A stretch of DNA of 16,299 bases from an uncultured Centipeda sp. Its GTDB lineage: Bacteria > Bacillota > Negativicutes > Selenomonadales > Selenomonadaceae. Below, in pieces: positions 1 through 7,721 of this stretch. The position numbers and the translations under genes were made by a program. Every line of letters begins with the position of its first letter. Within the stretch, counting starts at the first letter, position 1. The notes under the pieces are model-generated. The model was not told the DNA's origin. It ran no database searches and saw only the letters and a list, made by a program, of their open reading frames with translations. The DNA is taken from the NCBI GenBank assembly GCA_937925565.1, contig CALALM010000151.1, forward strand, positions 1 through 16,299, in the 5' to 3' direction.

Positions 1-48
1 CACACACGCTTTCCAGGCGTGCTCCTTCAACCACTCGGACAACTCTCC
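1..48 (-). tRNA. tRNA-Ser (anticodon GGA), 5' part, cut by the window edge
   Basis: Read on the minus strand from 48 down, the sequence starts GGAGAGTTGTCCGAGTGG, the usual start of a bacterial tRNA-Ser (acceptor strand and D-arm). The anticodon stem pairs CACGC with GCGTG around the seven-base loop CTGGAAA, with anticodon GGA at positions 14 to 12. It would read UCC and UCU serine codons. The long variable arm, T-arm and 3' end lie outside the window. A strong promoter stands just upstream. Confidence 0.9.
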
Positions 49-90
49 ACGTGCTCTCTAAAAAAGCTATTCACTTCTGCAACGCTTGCT

Positions 91-119
91 AGTCTAACAT
101 GAGAGCTGCGCCCTGTCAA
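91..119 (-). promoter_or_regulatory. Promoter of the tRNA-Ser gene
   Basis: On the minus strand there is a perfect -35 box TTGACA (119 to 114), a 17-bp spacer and a -10 box TAGACT (96 to 91). The expected start near 84 leaves a leader of about 36 bases before the mature tRNA 5' end at 48. It follows directly on the T-run of the pfkA terminator, so the tRNA is insulated from pfkA. Confidence 0.8.
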
Positions 120-156
120 GAAAAAAATAAGGGGGACTACACGCAACAGCCCCCCT
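118..156 (-). terminator. Rho-independent terminator after pfkA
   Basis: On the minus strand a run of Gs (155 to 150) pairs with CCCCC (135 to 131) across a loop of about 14 bases and is followed by TTATTTTTTT. It lies 10 bases past the pfkA stop codon. Confidence 0.75.
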
Positions 157-165
157 GTTTTCCAT

Positions 166-1131
166 TTACGCCAACACGCGCGAGAGCCGTACGAGCTCCG
201 GATCGAGCGTCTTGGTATTGTTGACTGCCTCGAAGAGGTTTACGCCCACGACCTGCCCTTCGTTGAAGCTGTAGACCACATCACTGACCCCTGAGATGAT
301 TGCGAGCGCCGCCTTTTCACCGAGCATCGACGCCTTGATGCGATCCTCCACCGTCGGCGAACCGCCGCGCTGGATATGACCGAGCACCGAAACGCGCGTG
401 TCGATCTCCGTCTTCTCACGGATGATCTTGCCGATCTCCACAGCCGAGCCCGCGCCCTCAGCGACCACAATGATGCTGTAGCGCTTACCCGCCTCGTACA
501 TCTCCTTCAGTTCGCAGCTGATCTCCTCAAGATCGTATGCCACCTCCGGCACGAGGATGTACTCCGCCCCGCCGGCGATGCCAGACATCATGGCAAGCCA
601 CCCCGAGTGGCGCCCCATAACCTCGACGAGAATGATGCGGCGATGCGCCGACGCTGTGTCGCGCAGCTTGTTGATCGCGTCCACAATTGTATTGCATGCC
701 GTATCACAGCCGATCGTATAGTCCATGCCCCACACATCGTTATCGATCGTGCCCGGCAGCCCCACAATCGGCATGCCCGTCTCCTTACTGAGGAGAGAGC
801 CGCCCGTGAGAGAACCGTCGCCGCCGATGATGACCAGTCCTTCAATGCCGCGCTTGCGCAGATTCTCAAATGCCGTCTTGCGTCCCTCCGGCGTCATAAA
901 CGACTTGCTGCGCGCCGTGCCGAGAAACGTACCACCGCGTTGGATCAGATCGCTGACGCTGCGCGTCGTGAGCTGCTCAATATCATCGTGCACCATGCCG
1001 CTGTAGCCGTTGTGCACACCGTACACATCGACGCCCTCATAGATCGCCGTACGCACCACTGCACGCGCCGCCGCATTCATGCCGGGGCTGTCCCCGCCCG
1101 AGGTGACGACCGCAATTGCTTTTTTCAGCAT
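166..1131 (-). CDS. pfkA: ATP-dependent 6-phosphofructokinase
   Basis: Phosphorylates fructose 6-phosphate to fructose 1,6-bisphosphate with ATP, the committing step of glycolysis in the cytoplasm. At 321 residues from the chosen start it matches the short bacterial PFK family. Visible motifs: GGDSPGMN (12-19) and GGDGS (103-107) for nucleotide binding, where the Gly after Asp105 marks the ATP rather than the pyrophosphate type; PGTIDND with the expected catalytic Asp130; MGRHSG (172-177); and HIQRGGSP near the C-terminus. An in-frame ATG exists 51 bases further upstream (1182) but has no ribosome site. The ATG at 1131 is preceded by GACGGGGGAT at suitable spacing and gives the canonical MLKKAIAVVTSGGDSPG start. 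It is a single-gene unit with its own promoter and terminator. Confidence 0.95.
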   Translation of the reverse strand: MLKKAIAVVTSGGDSPGMNAAARAVVRTAIYEGVDVYGVHNGYSGMVHDDIEQLTTRSVSDLIQRGGTFLGTARSKSFMTPEGRKTAFENLRKRGIEGLVIIGGDGSLTGGSLLSKETGMPIVGLPGTIDNDVWGMDYTIGCDTACNTIVDAINKLRDTASAHRRIILVEVMGRHSGWLAMMSGIAGGAEYILVPEVAYDLEEISCELKEMYEAGKRYSIIVVAEGAGSAVEIGKIIREKTEIDTRVSVLGHIQRGGSPTVEDRIKASMLGEKAALAIISGVSDVVYSFNEGQVVGVNLFEAVNNTKTLDPELVRLSRVLA

Positions 1132-1218
1132 ATAAACATCCCCCGTCCCTAGAGAATCACCGACAAATACAGCAATCCCCATGCCACGCTTATGCGAATC
1201 ACTATCTAGCTCTACTAT

Positions 1219-1247
1219 ATTTTACGAAAGCGCACACAAAAAGTAAA
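1219..1247 (-). promoter_or_regulatory. Probable pfkA promoter
   Basis: Minus strand: TTTACT (1247 to 1242), a 17-bp spacer, TAAAAT (1224 to 1219). An overlapping TATAGT lies a few bases downstream. The implied leader to the ATG at 1131 is about 80 bases. The pyk promoter has the same -35 hexamer and spacing. Confidence 0.5.
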
Positions 1248-1296
1248 GTCTTTCACAGAAAATAATATCTGCGAGCCCCCCCCTGGAGACAATGGA

Positions 1297-1338
1297 AGCA
1301 AAAAGAGATTGGAGTACCCCTGCGGGAGATCTCCAACC
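1297..1338 (-). terminator. Rho-independent terminator after the alanine symporter gene
   Basis: On the minus strand GGTTGGAG (1338 to 1331) pairs with CTCCAATC (1314 to 1307), with one G-T pair, and is followed by a T-run at 1304 to 1300. It starts about 20 bases after the symporter stop codon. Confidence 0.65.
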
Positions 1339-1358
1339 TCTCCTATGTCAGCACGTCC

Positions 1359-2792
1359 TTAATGTCTCTGCGCGTGGAACTGATCTTCGCCCCATCCCTC
1401 AATGCCGTGCTGATCGGGCATGATGGACGGATCGAAGACGGGATTCCTGCCCGCCGCCTTTTGCTCGAAGTAATCTGTGAGTGCAATGCGCGCAAGCGGT
1501 GCAAGGCGTGCGATGGCGTAAAGATTCGTGACGCAGATCATCGCCATGAAGAGGTCGGCGAGGTTCCACACGAGCCCCAATGCCGCGATGCACCCAAAGA
1601 AGACCATTGCAACCACGCCAAGACGATAGACGAAGAGCGCACGCTCCGTGTTTCCGCCGAAGAAGTGGATGTTGACCTCACCGTAGTAGTAGTTGCCGAC
1701 AACAGAGCTGAAGGCAAAGAGGAAGATGAGTACGGCGAGGAGGCTCGACGCCCACGGACCGAAGACGCTCGCGAGCGAGTCCTGCGCGAGTGCGATGCCC
1801 GTCGTATCGCCGCCGATCGCATACTGCCCGGTGAGGAGGACGATGAACGCCGTCGCCGAGCAGACAATCCATGTATCAACATAAACACCGAACGCCTGCA
1901 CGAGGCCCTGCTTGACCGGGTGCGTAACATTTGCCGTCGCCGCCGCATTTGGGATGGAGCCCTCCCCCGCCTCGTTTGAGAAGAGTCCGCGGCGAATCCC
2001 CGTGAGGATCGCCGTGCCGATGCCACCGCCGACCGCCGCCTGCGGACTGAACGCATCGTGCAGAATGAGCGCAAACATCGCGGGTACCTGATCGATGTGC
2101 AGAATGACGGTAATGAGTGCAATGAGGAGATAGATGCCCGCCATCACAGGCACGAGCAGGGTTGCAAAATTTGCCACACGCTGGATGCCGCCAAAGATGA
2201 CCACACCCGAGAGTACAGCAAGGACACCGCCCATCACCCATGTGTCGATGCCGAATGCCTTCTCCATCGAGAGCGCGATCGTATTTGCCTGTACCGATAC
2301 ATAGATGAGACCAAAGGTCACGGAGATAAGCACGGCAAAGAGCTTTGCTACTGCCGGCTGCCCGAGGGCGTTCTGAATGTAGTACGCAGGTCCGCCATGA
2401 AAGAGTCCGTGTCCACGCGGAATCTTGTAGATCTGGGCGAGCGTACTCTCAACGAAGCCCGTTGCCGTTCCGATGAAGGCGATGACCCACATCCAGAAGA
2501 CCGCGCCGGGACCGCCTGTCACAATCGCAATCGCAACCCCCGCGATGTTGCCGACACCGACGCGCGAGGCGGTACTCACACAGAATGCCTGAAACGAGGA
2601 GATCGCCTTGCGCCCGCTCGGACGCCGCCCGAGATCGCCCGCGAGCAGGCGCACCATCTCGGGCAGCGCACGCAGCTGAACAAGACCGGTCGATACCGTG
2701 AACCAGAGACCGCTGCCGACAAGCACAACGATGATGATATAAGTCCACAGGAAATCGTTGATCGAACCGACGAGAGAATTAAAAAAATCCAT
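1359..2792 (-). CDS. Alanine/glycine:cation symporter, AGCS family
   Basis: A 477-residue integral membrane protein of the AGCS family, which imports alanine or glycine with sodium or protons. The sequence is hydrophobic throughout, with about ten likely membrane helices starting at residues 17-35. Family marks include GVGNIAGVA around residues 79-87, the signature PGAVFWMW around 95-102, and the conserved RRGLFSNEAGEGS segment in the middle. Length is usual for the family. The start is supported by AAAGGGTGA six bases before the ATG and by a strong promoter upstream. It is monocistronic. The exact substrate and coupling ion cannot be read from the sequence, so no symbol is given. Confidence 0.92.
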   Translation of the reverse strand: MDFFNSLVGSINDFLWTYIIIVVLVGSGLWFTVSTGLVQLRALPEMVRLLAGDLGRRPSGRKAISSFQAFCVSTASRVGVGNIAGVAIAIVTGGPGAVFWMWVIAFIGTATGFVESTLAQIYKIPRGHGLFHGGPAYYIQNALGQPAVAKLFAVLISVTFGLIYVSVQANTIALSMEKAFGIDTWVMGGVLAVLSGVVIFGGIQRVANFATLLVPVMAGIYLLIALITVILHIDQVPAMFALILHDAFSPQAAVGGGIGTAILTGIRRGLFSNEAGEGSIPNAAATANVTHPVKQGLVQAFGVYVDTWIVCSATAFIVLLTGQYAIGGDTTGIALAQDSLASVFGPWASSLLAVLIFLFAFSSVVGNYYYGEVNIHFFGGNTERALFVYRLGVVAMVFFGCIAALGLVWNLADLFMAMICVTNLYAIARLAPLARIALTDYFEQKAAGRNPVFDPSIMPDQHGIEGWGEDQFHAQRH

Positions 2793-2823
2793 AAAATCAC
2801 CCTTTCAAGGAAGAATAAGCTCC

Positions 2824-2853
2824 ATCATAATAGAAAGATCAAAGTTTTGTCAA
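2824..2853 (-). promoter_or_regulatory. Promoter of the alanine symporter gene
   Basis: Minus strand: a perfect -35 TTGACA (2853 to 2848), an 18-bp spacer and TATGAT (2829 to 2824). The leader to the ATG at 2792 is only about 25 bases, which leaves no room for a riboswitch. Confidence 0.7.
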
Positions 2854-3050
2854 ATTGGATTCCTGTATTCTTTCCGAAAAACGAACGTAAGATTCATTTT
2901 TCCATTGGACTCCTTGCACCGTTATGTAATGATATAAATGCAGAGCTTATGAACATCCACGACGTGATTTACATCAGTTCTCCATGCGGGCGGTATAATA
3001 AAGCGATTGCACGCTGTTTAACAGTCTCCGTAAATTAGACGATCCCTTCC

Positions 3051-3079
3051 TTTACTTCTTCCCCAAAAGAGTGTAGAAT
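3051..3079 (+). promoter_or_regulatory. Promoter of pyk
   Basis: TTTACT (3051-3056), a 17-bp spacer and TAGAAT (3074-3079). The predicted start lies about 38 bases before the ATG at 3124. The -35 hexamer and spacing are the same as in the pfkA promoter. Confidence 0.6.
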
Positions 3080-3123
3080 GTTAATAGTTGTAAGTTTCAG
3101 GGATATAAGACGGGGGATATGAT

Positions 3124-4539
3124 ATGCTGAAAAAGACGAAAATCATATGCACACAGGGTCCGGCAACGGATCCGGAGGGAATTGTCGACGCTCTCATCGA
3201 GAACGGGATGAACTGCGCACGCTTCAACTTCTCGCATGGCACGCACGACGAGCATCTCGCGCGTATCAACAAGGTGCGTGCGGCAGCGGAGCGTTCCGGC
3301 AAGGTCATCTCGCTCATCCTCGACACGAAGGGACCGGAGATGCGTCTCGGCGAGTTCGCGGAGGGCAAGGTACAGCTCGAAAAGGGGCAGAAGTTCACGC
3401 TGACCCATGACGATGCACCGGGCGATGCGACGCACGTCAGCGTCAACCACAAGAACCTCTATAACGAGGTAAAACCGGGGGATACGCTGCTCCTCTCGGA
3501 CGGGCTCGTCGGACTTGTCGTCGATGAGATTCGCGGCAAGGACATCGTGACGACCGTGCAGAACTCAGGACCGATGTCCACGCGCAAACGTGTGGCGGCA
3601 CCGGGTGTCGAACTTGGTCTGCCCGCAATCTCCGAGCAGGACGAGCGCGACATCATCTTTGGCATTCAGAACGACATGGACTTCGTGGCGGCGTCCTTCA
3701 TCCAACGTCCTGCAGACGTGGAGGAGATCCGCCATCTGATCGCAACCCACGGCGGTCACATGGAGATCATCCCGAAGATCGAGAATCTCGCGGGCGTCAA
3801 CAACTTTGACGAAATTCTTGCGGTCTCGGACGGCATCATGGTCGCACGCGGCGACCTCGGTGTCGAGGTGCCGGCAGAGGATGTGCCCGTCATCCAGAAG
3901 GAAATCATCCGCAAGTGCAACGCGGTCGGCAAGCCCGTTATCGTCGCAACGCAGATGCTCGAATCCATGACGACGAACCCGCGCCCGACACGCGCAGAGG
4001 TCTCGGACGTAGGCAATGCGATCTTCGACGGCGCGGATGCCATCATGCTCTCCGGTGAGACGGCAAGCGGCGACTACCCCGTCGAGGCGGTCAAAACGAT
4101 GAGTACGATTGCCCTGCGCATGGAGGAGTCGCTTGAGTACGATTCCATCATCCGTGCACGCAGCATTCGTGAGCGCTCCTCGGTGACCGACGCCGTCTCG
4201 CACGCAACCGTACAGCTCGCCTACGAGACAAGCGCCGCCGCCATCATCACGCCGACGCAGTCCGGCTACACGACGCGCGTCGTATCGAAGTACCGCCCAA
4301 AGGCGATGATCGTCGCCTACGCACCGAGTCCGATGATTGCGCGTCACATCAACCTGCGTTGGGGCGTCTACACCATTCAGGGGCGCAAGTGGACGAGCGT
4401 CGAGGACATGATCGAATCCTGCACGCGCGGTGCGCTCTCGCACGGCTTTGTGAAGCAGGGCGACAAGGTCGTCATGGTCGCAGGCATGACCTACAACGAG
4501 GGCGGCTCCGTTGCCGTTCGCGTCACGACGATCCAGTAA
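3124..4539 (+). CDS. pyk: Pyruvate kinase
   Basis: Transfers phosphate from phosphoenolpyruvate to ADP, giving pyruvate and ATP, the last step of glycolysis. The 471 residues cover the three core domains; the extra C-terminal PEP-utiliser-like domain of some Bacillus-type enzymes is absent. Motifs: NFSHGT (35-40), DTKGPEMR (67-74), IPKIEN with the expected catalytic Lys218, MVARGDLGVE (239-248) with metal-binding Glu220 and Asp244, and ATQMLESM further on. The Glu72 in DTKGPE is the residue that in this family goes with K+-dependent enzymes; K+-independent ones carry Lys. The second helix start reads CTQGPAT instead of the common CTIGPAS. The ATG follows GACGGGGGAT. A terminator follows 20 bases after the stop. 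Confidence 0.96.
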   Translation: MLKKTKIICTQGPATDPEGIVDALIENGMNCARFNFSHGTHDEHLARINKVRAAAERSGKVISLILDTKGPEMRLGEFAEGKVQLEKGQKFTLTHDDAPGDATHVSVNHKNLYNEVKPGDTLLLSDGLVGLVVDEIRGKDIVTTVQNSGPMSTRKRVAAPGVELGLPAISEQDERDIIFGIQNDMDFVAASFIQRPADVEEIRHLIATHGGHMEIIPKIENLAGVNNFDEILAVSDGIMVARGDLGVEVPAEDVPVIQKEIIRKCNAVGKPVIVATQMLESMTTNPRPTRAEVSDVGNAIFDGADAIMLSGETASGDYPVEAVKTMSTIALRMEESLEYDSIIRARSIRERSSVTDAVSHATVQLAYETSAAAIITPTQSGYTTRVVSKYRPKAMIVAYAPSPMIARHINLRWGVYTIQGRKWTSVEDMIESCTRGALSHGFVKQGDKVVMVAGMTYNEGGSVAVRVTTIQ

Positions 4540-4558
4540 GCACATTTGGCAAATGACG

Positions 4559-4596
4559 AAAGGAAGCCGCTTGTATCCGAAACGGCTTCCTTTTTT
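4559..4596 (+). terminator. Rho-independent terminator after pyk
   Basis: GGAAGCCG pairs exactly with CGGCTTCC across a 13-base loop and is followed by TTTTTT (4591-4596). It sits between pyk and ridA. No good separate promoter is visible for ridA, so ridA may depend on partial read-through. Confidence 0.85.
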
Positions 4597-4626
4597 GAAC
4601 AAAGATGCCCAAGATGAAAGGAAACT

Positions 4627-5001
4627 ATGATGGAAGTCATTCACAGCGACAACGCACCCGCAGCCCTCGGCCCCTACAGTCAGGCAATGCGCGTCGGCAA
4701 CCTCGTCTACACCTCGGGTCAGATCGGTATCGACCCCGCCGCAGGCAAGATCACATCGACCACCGTCGACGGACAGGCGGCACAGGTCTGTGCGAACCTG
4801 CGTGCCGTCCTCGCCGCCGCCGGCACCGACCTCACGCGCGTCGTCAAGACCACCTGCTTCCTCGCGGACATGGCGGACTTTGCCGCATTCAACGATGTCT
4901 ATGCACGCCACTTCACGAGCAAACCCGCCCGCTCCTGCGTTGCGGCAAAGGCTCTGCCCGCAGGCGCCCTCTGCGAGATCGAAGTGATTGCCGAGGTGTG
5001 A
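4627..5001 (+). CDS. ridA: RidA family reactive intermediate/imine deaminase
   Basis: RidA (YjgF/YER057c/UK114) proteins hydrolyse reactive enamine/imine intermediates such as 2-aminoacrylate made by PLP enzymes, protecting other PLP enzymes; they act as cytoplasmic trimers. The 124 residues cover the whole family length. Typical features: the NAPAALGPYSQA start (9-20), YTSGQIGIDP (28-37), and ARSCVAAKALPAGALCEIE at the end, where Arg102 matches the conserved substrate-carboxylate-binding arginine. Two ATGs are adjacent (4627 and 4630). AAAGGA at 4617-4622 is better spaced from the second, so the protein may begin at 4630. It lies 30 bases after the pyk terminator and is convergent with aroF. 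Confidence 0.93.
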   Translation: MMEVIHSDNAPAALGPYSQAMRVGNLVYTSGQIGIDPAAGKITSTTVDGQAAQVCANLRAVLAAAGTDLTRVVKTTCFLADMADFAAFNDVYARHFTSKPARSCVAAKALPAGALCEIEVIAEV

Positions 5002-5030
5002 GGCGACACATTCCATCGGAACACAACAAC

Positions 5031-5060
5031 GGGACGATCCGCGCGGATCGTCCTGTTTTC
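5031..5060. terminator. Terminator between convergent ridA and aroF
   Basis: A perfect 22-bp palindrome (GGACGATCC, GCGC, GGATCGTCC, 5032-5053) followed on the plus strand by TGTTTTC. It ends ridA. It may also stop aroF transcription from the other side, though the minus-strand tail (GTTGTTGTG) is a weaker T-tract. Confidence 0.75.
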
Positions 5061-5073
5061 TATGTCTGTATCG

Positions 5074-6108
5074 TTATCCCAAGACCATCGGCTCAATCGC
5101 CTCGTCCTTCATGAAGCGGCCGAGCTTCTTTACACTCACCATGAGATCCTTGTAGTTCTCGGGCGTGAGTGACTGCGGTCCGTCGGAGAGTGCGCGTGCG
5201 GGGTTCGGGTGCACCTCGATGATGAGTCCGTCCGCGCCCGCCGCAATCGAGGCAAGACACATCGGCTTGATCATGCGCCACTTGCCCGTGCCGTGGCTCG
5301 GATCGGCGATGATCGGCAGGTGCGAGAGATGCTTGATCGCCGCGATTGCGCTGATGTCGAACGTGTTGCGCGTGTACGTTTCATAGGTGCGAATTCCGCG
5401 CTCGCAGAGGATGACGTTCGGGTTGCCCTCGTTCATGATGTACTCTGCCGCGTTCAGCCACTCGTCAATGGTCGCGGCGAGTCCGCGCTTGAGCATGACG
5501 GGCTTGCCGGTGCGTCCGACCGCCTTGAGGAGACCAAAATTCTGCATATTGCGTGCGCCGATCTGGAGGAGATCCGCATAGGCGGCAACCGTGTCCACAG
5601 CCTCCACCACCGTCACCTCGGTGACGACGGCAAGCCCCGTCTTTTCGCGTGCCTCAGCGAGATATTTCAGGCCCTCTTTTTCAAGTCCCTGAAATGCATA
5701 GGGCGAGGTACGCGGCTTGTACGCACCGCCGCGGATGAACTGAGCGCCGCCTGCCTTGATGATCTCTGCCGTCTCCATCAGCTGGTCGCGCGACTCAACG
5801 GCACAGGGCCCCGCCATGACGACAGGCGTACCGTCACCGATTTTGATGCCGCGAATATCGATGACCGTCGGCGTGGGGTGGAACTCACGACTCGCAAGTT
5901 TGTAGCTCTTGGAGATGGCAACGGTCGTCTCCACACCGTGCATCGCGTCCAGTGGTGTCGCCGCGAGCTTCGTCTTGTCACCGATGACACCGACAATCTT
6001 CTGCCGCGCGCCCTCCATAATCTTTGCCTCGAGCCCCTTCTCCTCAATGGCACGAATGACGTTCTCGATATCTGCCTGTGTGGCATCCGAATTCATAATG
6101 ACAACCAT
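5074..6108 (-). CDS. aroF: 3-deoxy-7-phosphoheptulonate (DAHP) synthase with N-terminal regulatory domain
   Basis: Condenses phosphoenolpyruvate and erythrose 4-phosphate to DAHP, the entry of the shikimate pathway. The 344 residues align along their whole length with the type I-beta enzyme of Thermotoga maritima as I know it. An N-terminal ferredoxin-like/ACT-type domain (about 1-70) is followed by SREFHP and the TIM barrel. The four metal ligands fall at the T. maritima numbers: Cys102 (AGPCAVES), His272 (DPSHGTG), Glu298 (IIEVHP) and Asp309 (ALSDGPQS). KPRTSP (131-136) binds substrate. In the T. maritima enzyme the N-terminal domain mediates feedback inhibition, mainly by tyrosine; the same is inferred here. 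The ATG has AAGGAGAG just upstream, inside the 14-base gap after pheA, so the two are co-transcribed. Confidence 0.95.
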   Translation of the reverse strand: MVVIMNSDATQADIENVIRAIEEKGLEAKIMEGARQKIVGVIGDKTKLAATPLDAMHGVETTVAISKSYKLASREFHPTPTVIDIRGIKIGDGTPVVMAGPCAVESRDQLMETAEIIKAGGAQFIRGGAYKPRTSPYAFQGLEKEGLKYLAEAREKTGLAVVTEVTVVEAVDTVAAYADLLQIGARNMQNFGLLKAVGRTGKPVMLKRGLAATIDEWLNAAEYIMNEGNPNVILCERGIRTYETYTRNTFDISAIAAIKHLSHLPIIADPSHGTGKWRMIKPMCLASIAAGADGLIIEVHPNPARALSDGPQSLTPENYKDLMVSVKKLGRFMKDEAIEPMVLG

Positions 6109-6122
6109 TGTAACTCTCCTTG

Positions 6123-6980
6123 CTATTCGTTGTGAGCCATGTGCACGGGGAAAACACCAAGCACCTTAAGCCAGATACTCTTTTCGGCAACGGCATCAAT
6201 CGATGCGCGCACATTTTCCTCCGCACCGTGAGCGTCGAGATCGAAAAAGAAAATGTATGCGCCAAGCTCCGTTCGCGCAGGTCGCGACTCGATGCGCGTG
6301 AGGTTCACCGCGCGGCGCGCAAACTCGCCAAGCACATCATACAGCGCGCCCGCGTGCGAGCCGTCGATCTGACAGACGAGAAGCACGGTGTCGGGCGACT
6401 CTGCGGGCGGCCGGGCCGTCCCGTTACGCACAACTTCGAAGAAACGCGTGCAGTTCGAGCCGCAATCCTCGATCTTGCCTGCAATCTCGACCAAACCGTT
6501 CAGCGCCCCCGCGCGGCGTGTACAAATCGCCGCTGCCCCCGCCTCCGCGGGAGCGGCAGCGACGATCTCTGCCGCACGCGCCGTGCTCGCCGTCTTGATG
6601 ACCTCCGCCTGCGGGCAGTACCGTCGCAGGAAGTCACGGCACTGCGCGATGGGCTGTGCGTGCGAGTAAACCACGTGAATCTCTGCATCCTTCGCGCGTG
6701 CCATCAGGTAGTTGTGCACGGACCAGATCACCTCACGCCGTACACGCAGGGTATCCGAGCGCGCGAGCGCATCAAGCGTCACGGCAATCGCACCCTCGAG
6801 CGAGTTTTCGACGGGCACAAACGCGGCGTCCACCGCTCCCGTCTCCACCGCATGCAGGCACTCGCCGATGTCGCCATAGCAGACGATCTCCCGGTCAAGC
6901 CCCTGCCACTCCAAAAGATAGAGCGCCGCCGCCTCGCTGTGCGTCCCTACCGGACCGAGTACGCCCATTTTTTGTCTCAC
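6123..6980 (-). CDS. pheA: Prephenate dehydratase with ACT domain
   Basis: Converts prephenate to phenylpyruvate, the committed step to phenylalanine. No chorismate mutase domain is fused to it. Numbering from the chosen start (285 residues): the catalytic periplasmic-binding-like fold opens with [10 protein letters not shown] (9-18), then VENSLEGA (57-64) and the catalytic TRF motif (178-180, in GSNCTRFF). A C-terminal ACT domain (about 197-273) carries the ESRP phenylalanine-binding motif (231-234), so feedback inhibition by phenylalanine is expected. The in-frame ATG at 6986 lies only one base after GGAGG, too close. The GTG at 6980 has proper spacing and is chosen; a later ATG at 6968 is also possible. 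First gene of the pheA-aroF operon. Confidence 0.93.
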   Translation of the reverse strand: MRQKMGVLGPVGTHSEAAALYLLEWQGLDREIVCYGDIGECLHAVETGAVDAAFVPVENSLEGAIAVTLDALARSDTLRVRREVIWSVHNYLMARAKDAEIHVVYSHAQPIAQCRDFLRRYCPQAEVIKTASTARAAEIVAAAPAEAGAAAICTRRAGALNGLVEIAGKIEDCGSNCTRFFEVVRNGTARPPAESPDTVLLVCQIDGSHAGALYDVLGEFARRAVNLTRIESRPARTELGAYIFFFDLDAHGAEENVRASIDAVAEKSIWLKVLGVFPVHMAHNE

Positions 6981-7016
6981 ACACATTCCTCCCCATAGGA
7001 GTCCCCAGTGTCCTCT

Positions 7017-7045
7017 ACTATACTATATGCACGGCGTGTTGACAA
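7017..7045 (-). promoter_or_regulatory. Promoter of the pheA-aroF operon
   Basis: Minus strand: TTGTCA (7045 to 7040), a 17-bp spacer and TATAGT (7022 to 7017). The leader to pheA is about 25 to 30 bases, too short for a T-box or attenuator, so control is probably at enzyme level. Confidence 0.7.
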
Positions 7046-7100
7046 GAGCAATGGGAAACACTTTCATTTCATATGCGTTTCACTTGTTCCACACCTGTGC

Positions 7101-7106
7101 TATAAT
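7101..7106 (+). promoter_or_regulatory. -10 box of the HD-hydrolase operon
   Basis: A perfect TATAAT 36 bases upstream of the ATG at 7143. No good -35 box stands at the usual distance (TTTCAC at 17 bp), so the promoter may be weak or need an activator. Confidence 0.4.
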
Positions 7107-7142
7107 AGAGACAATTTCTCAGTCATATGAAAAGGAGCAGCT

Positions 7143-7721
7143 ATGTCGCCAAAGGAATATCTCGCCATCATCCACTGCATCGCCGGGCTCAAGGAGCGCA
7201 CACGCCACGCGTGGATGAAGTCGGGACGGCAGGAAAGCGTCGCCGAGCACAGCTGGCGGATGGCACTCATGGCATACTTTCTGCATGATCAGTTTCCCAA
7301 CGCCGATCTCACGCGCGTTCTTCTCATGGCGCTGTTGCACGACATGGGCGAGGTCTTTACGGGTGACATCCCGACCTTTGAAAAGACGGATGCCGATCGT
7401 GCGCACGAACATCGTCGACGCGATGAATGGATCGACTCGCTCCCTGCGCCGTACGCGGCAGAAGTACGCGCCCTCTTTGCAGAGATGGACGCGATGGAGA
7501 CCGAGGAAGCGCACATCGCCCGTGCACTCGACCGCATGGAGGCGGTCATCACGCACAACGAGGGCGATCCGCACACATGGCTCCCACTTGAGTACGATCT
7601 CCAACGCACATACGGCATCAAGGAGGCGGCATTCTCGCCCACACTCAAAGATCTGCGTGCAGAGATCAACAACGAAGTAGAAAAAGTCATTTCATCACTA
7701 AAAAAGGAGGAACGGACATGA
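7143..7721 (+). CDS. HD domain-containing phosphohydrolase (YfbR/HDDC2-like)
   Basis: A 192-residue metal-dependent phosphohydrolase of the small HD superfamily group that includes YfbR 5'-deoxynucleotidase and HDDC2. The metal-site pattern is complete: His36 (SVAEHS), His66-Asp67 (LLHDMGE), Glu70 and Asp130 (ALDRMEA). GDIPTFEK after the HD pair is also typical of that group. Activity on deoxynucleoside monophosphates is the best guess; the exact substrate is not readable. AAAAGGAG lies 6 bases before the ATG. It is first in a plus-strand operon, and its TGA overlaps the next ATG (ATGA at 7718), which suggests translational coupling. Confidence 0.88.
   Translation: MSPKEYLAIIHCIAGLKERTRHAWMKSGRQESVAEHSWRMALMAYFLHDQFPNADLTRVLLMALLHDMGEVFTGDIPTFEKTDADRAHEHRRRDEWIDSLPAPYAAEVRALFAEMDAMETEEAHIARALDRMEAVITHNEGDPHTWLPLEYDLQRTYGIKEAAFSPTLKDLRAEINNEVEKVISSLKKEERT

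Larger units (their letters stand above)
2793..3123. other. Divergent intergenic region between the symporter gene and pyk
   Basis: This 331-base AT-rich stretch holds the symporter promoter at its left end and the pyk promoter at its right end. In the middle is a perfect TATAAT on the plus strand (2994-2999) with TTTACA 20 bp upstream (2968-2973), a spacing too long for a confident promoter. A 29-codon ATG frame at 2949 lacks a ribosome site and is not called. I see no RNA gene, repeat or riboswitch here. Confidence 0.6.

Noticed and set aside
376..1152. Long plus-strand open frame across pfkA, and similar long frames opposite the symporter, pyk, aroF, pheA and hsdR
   Set aside because: They lie antisense to genes with clear families, have arginine/histidine-rich low-complexity translations and no ribosome sites: shadows of GC-rich codon use.
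1276..1283. Run of eight C as a possible slippage tract
   Set aside because: It is intergenic, outside the -35/-10 region of pfkA and beyond the symporter terminator. No phase-variable role is supported.
2949..3038. 29-codon ATG frame before pyk
   Set aside because: No ribosome site, no recognisable family, and it overlaps promoter-like sequence.
7000..7142. T-box, attenuator or riboswitch between pheA and the HD gene
   Set aside because: The leaders are too short on both sides and no specifier or terminator hairpins are visible.
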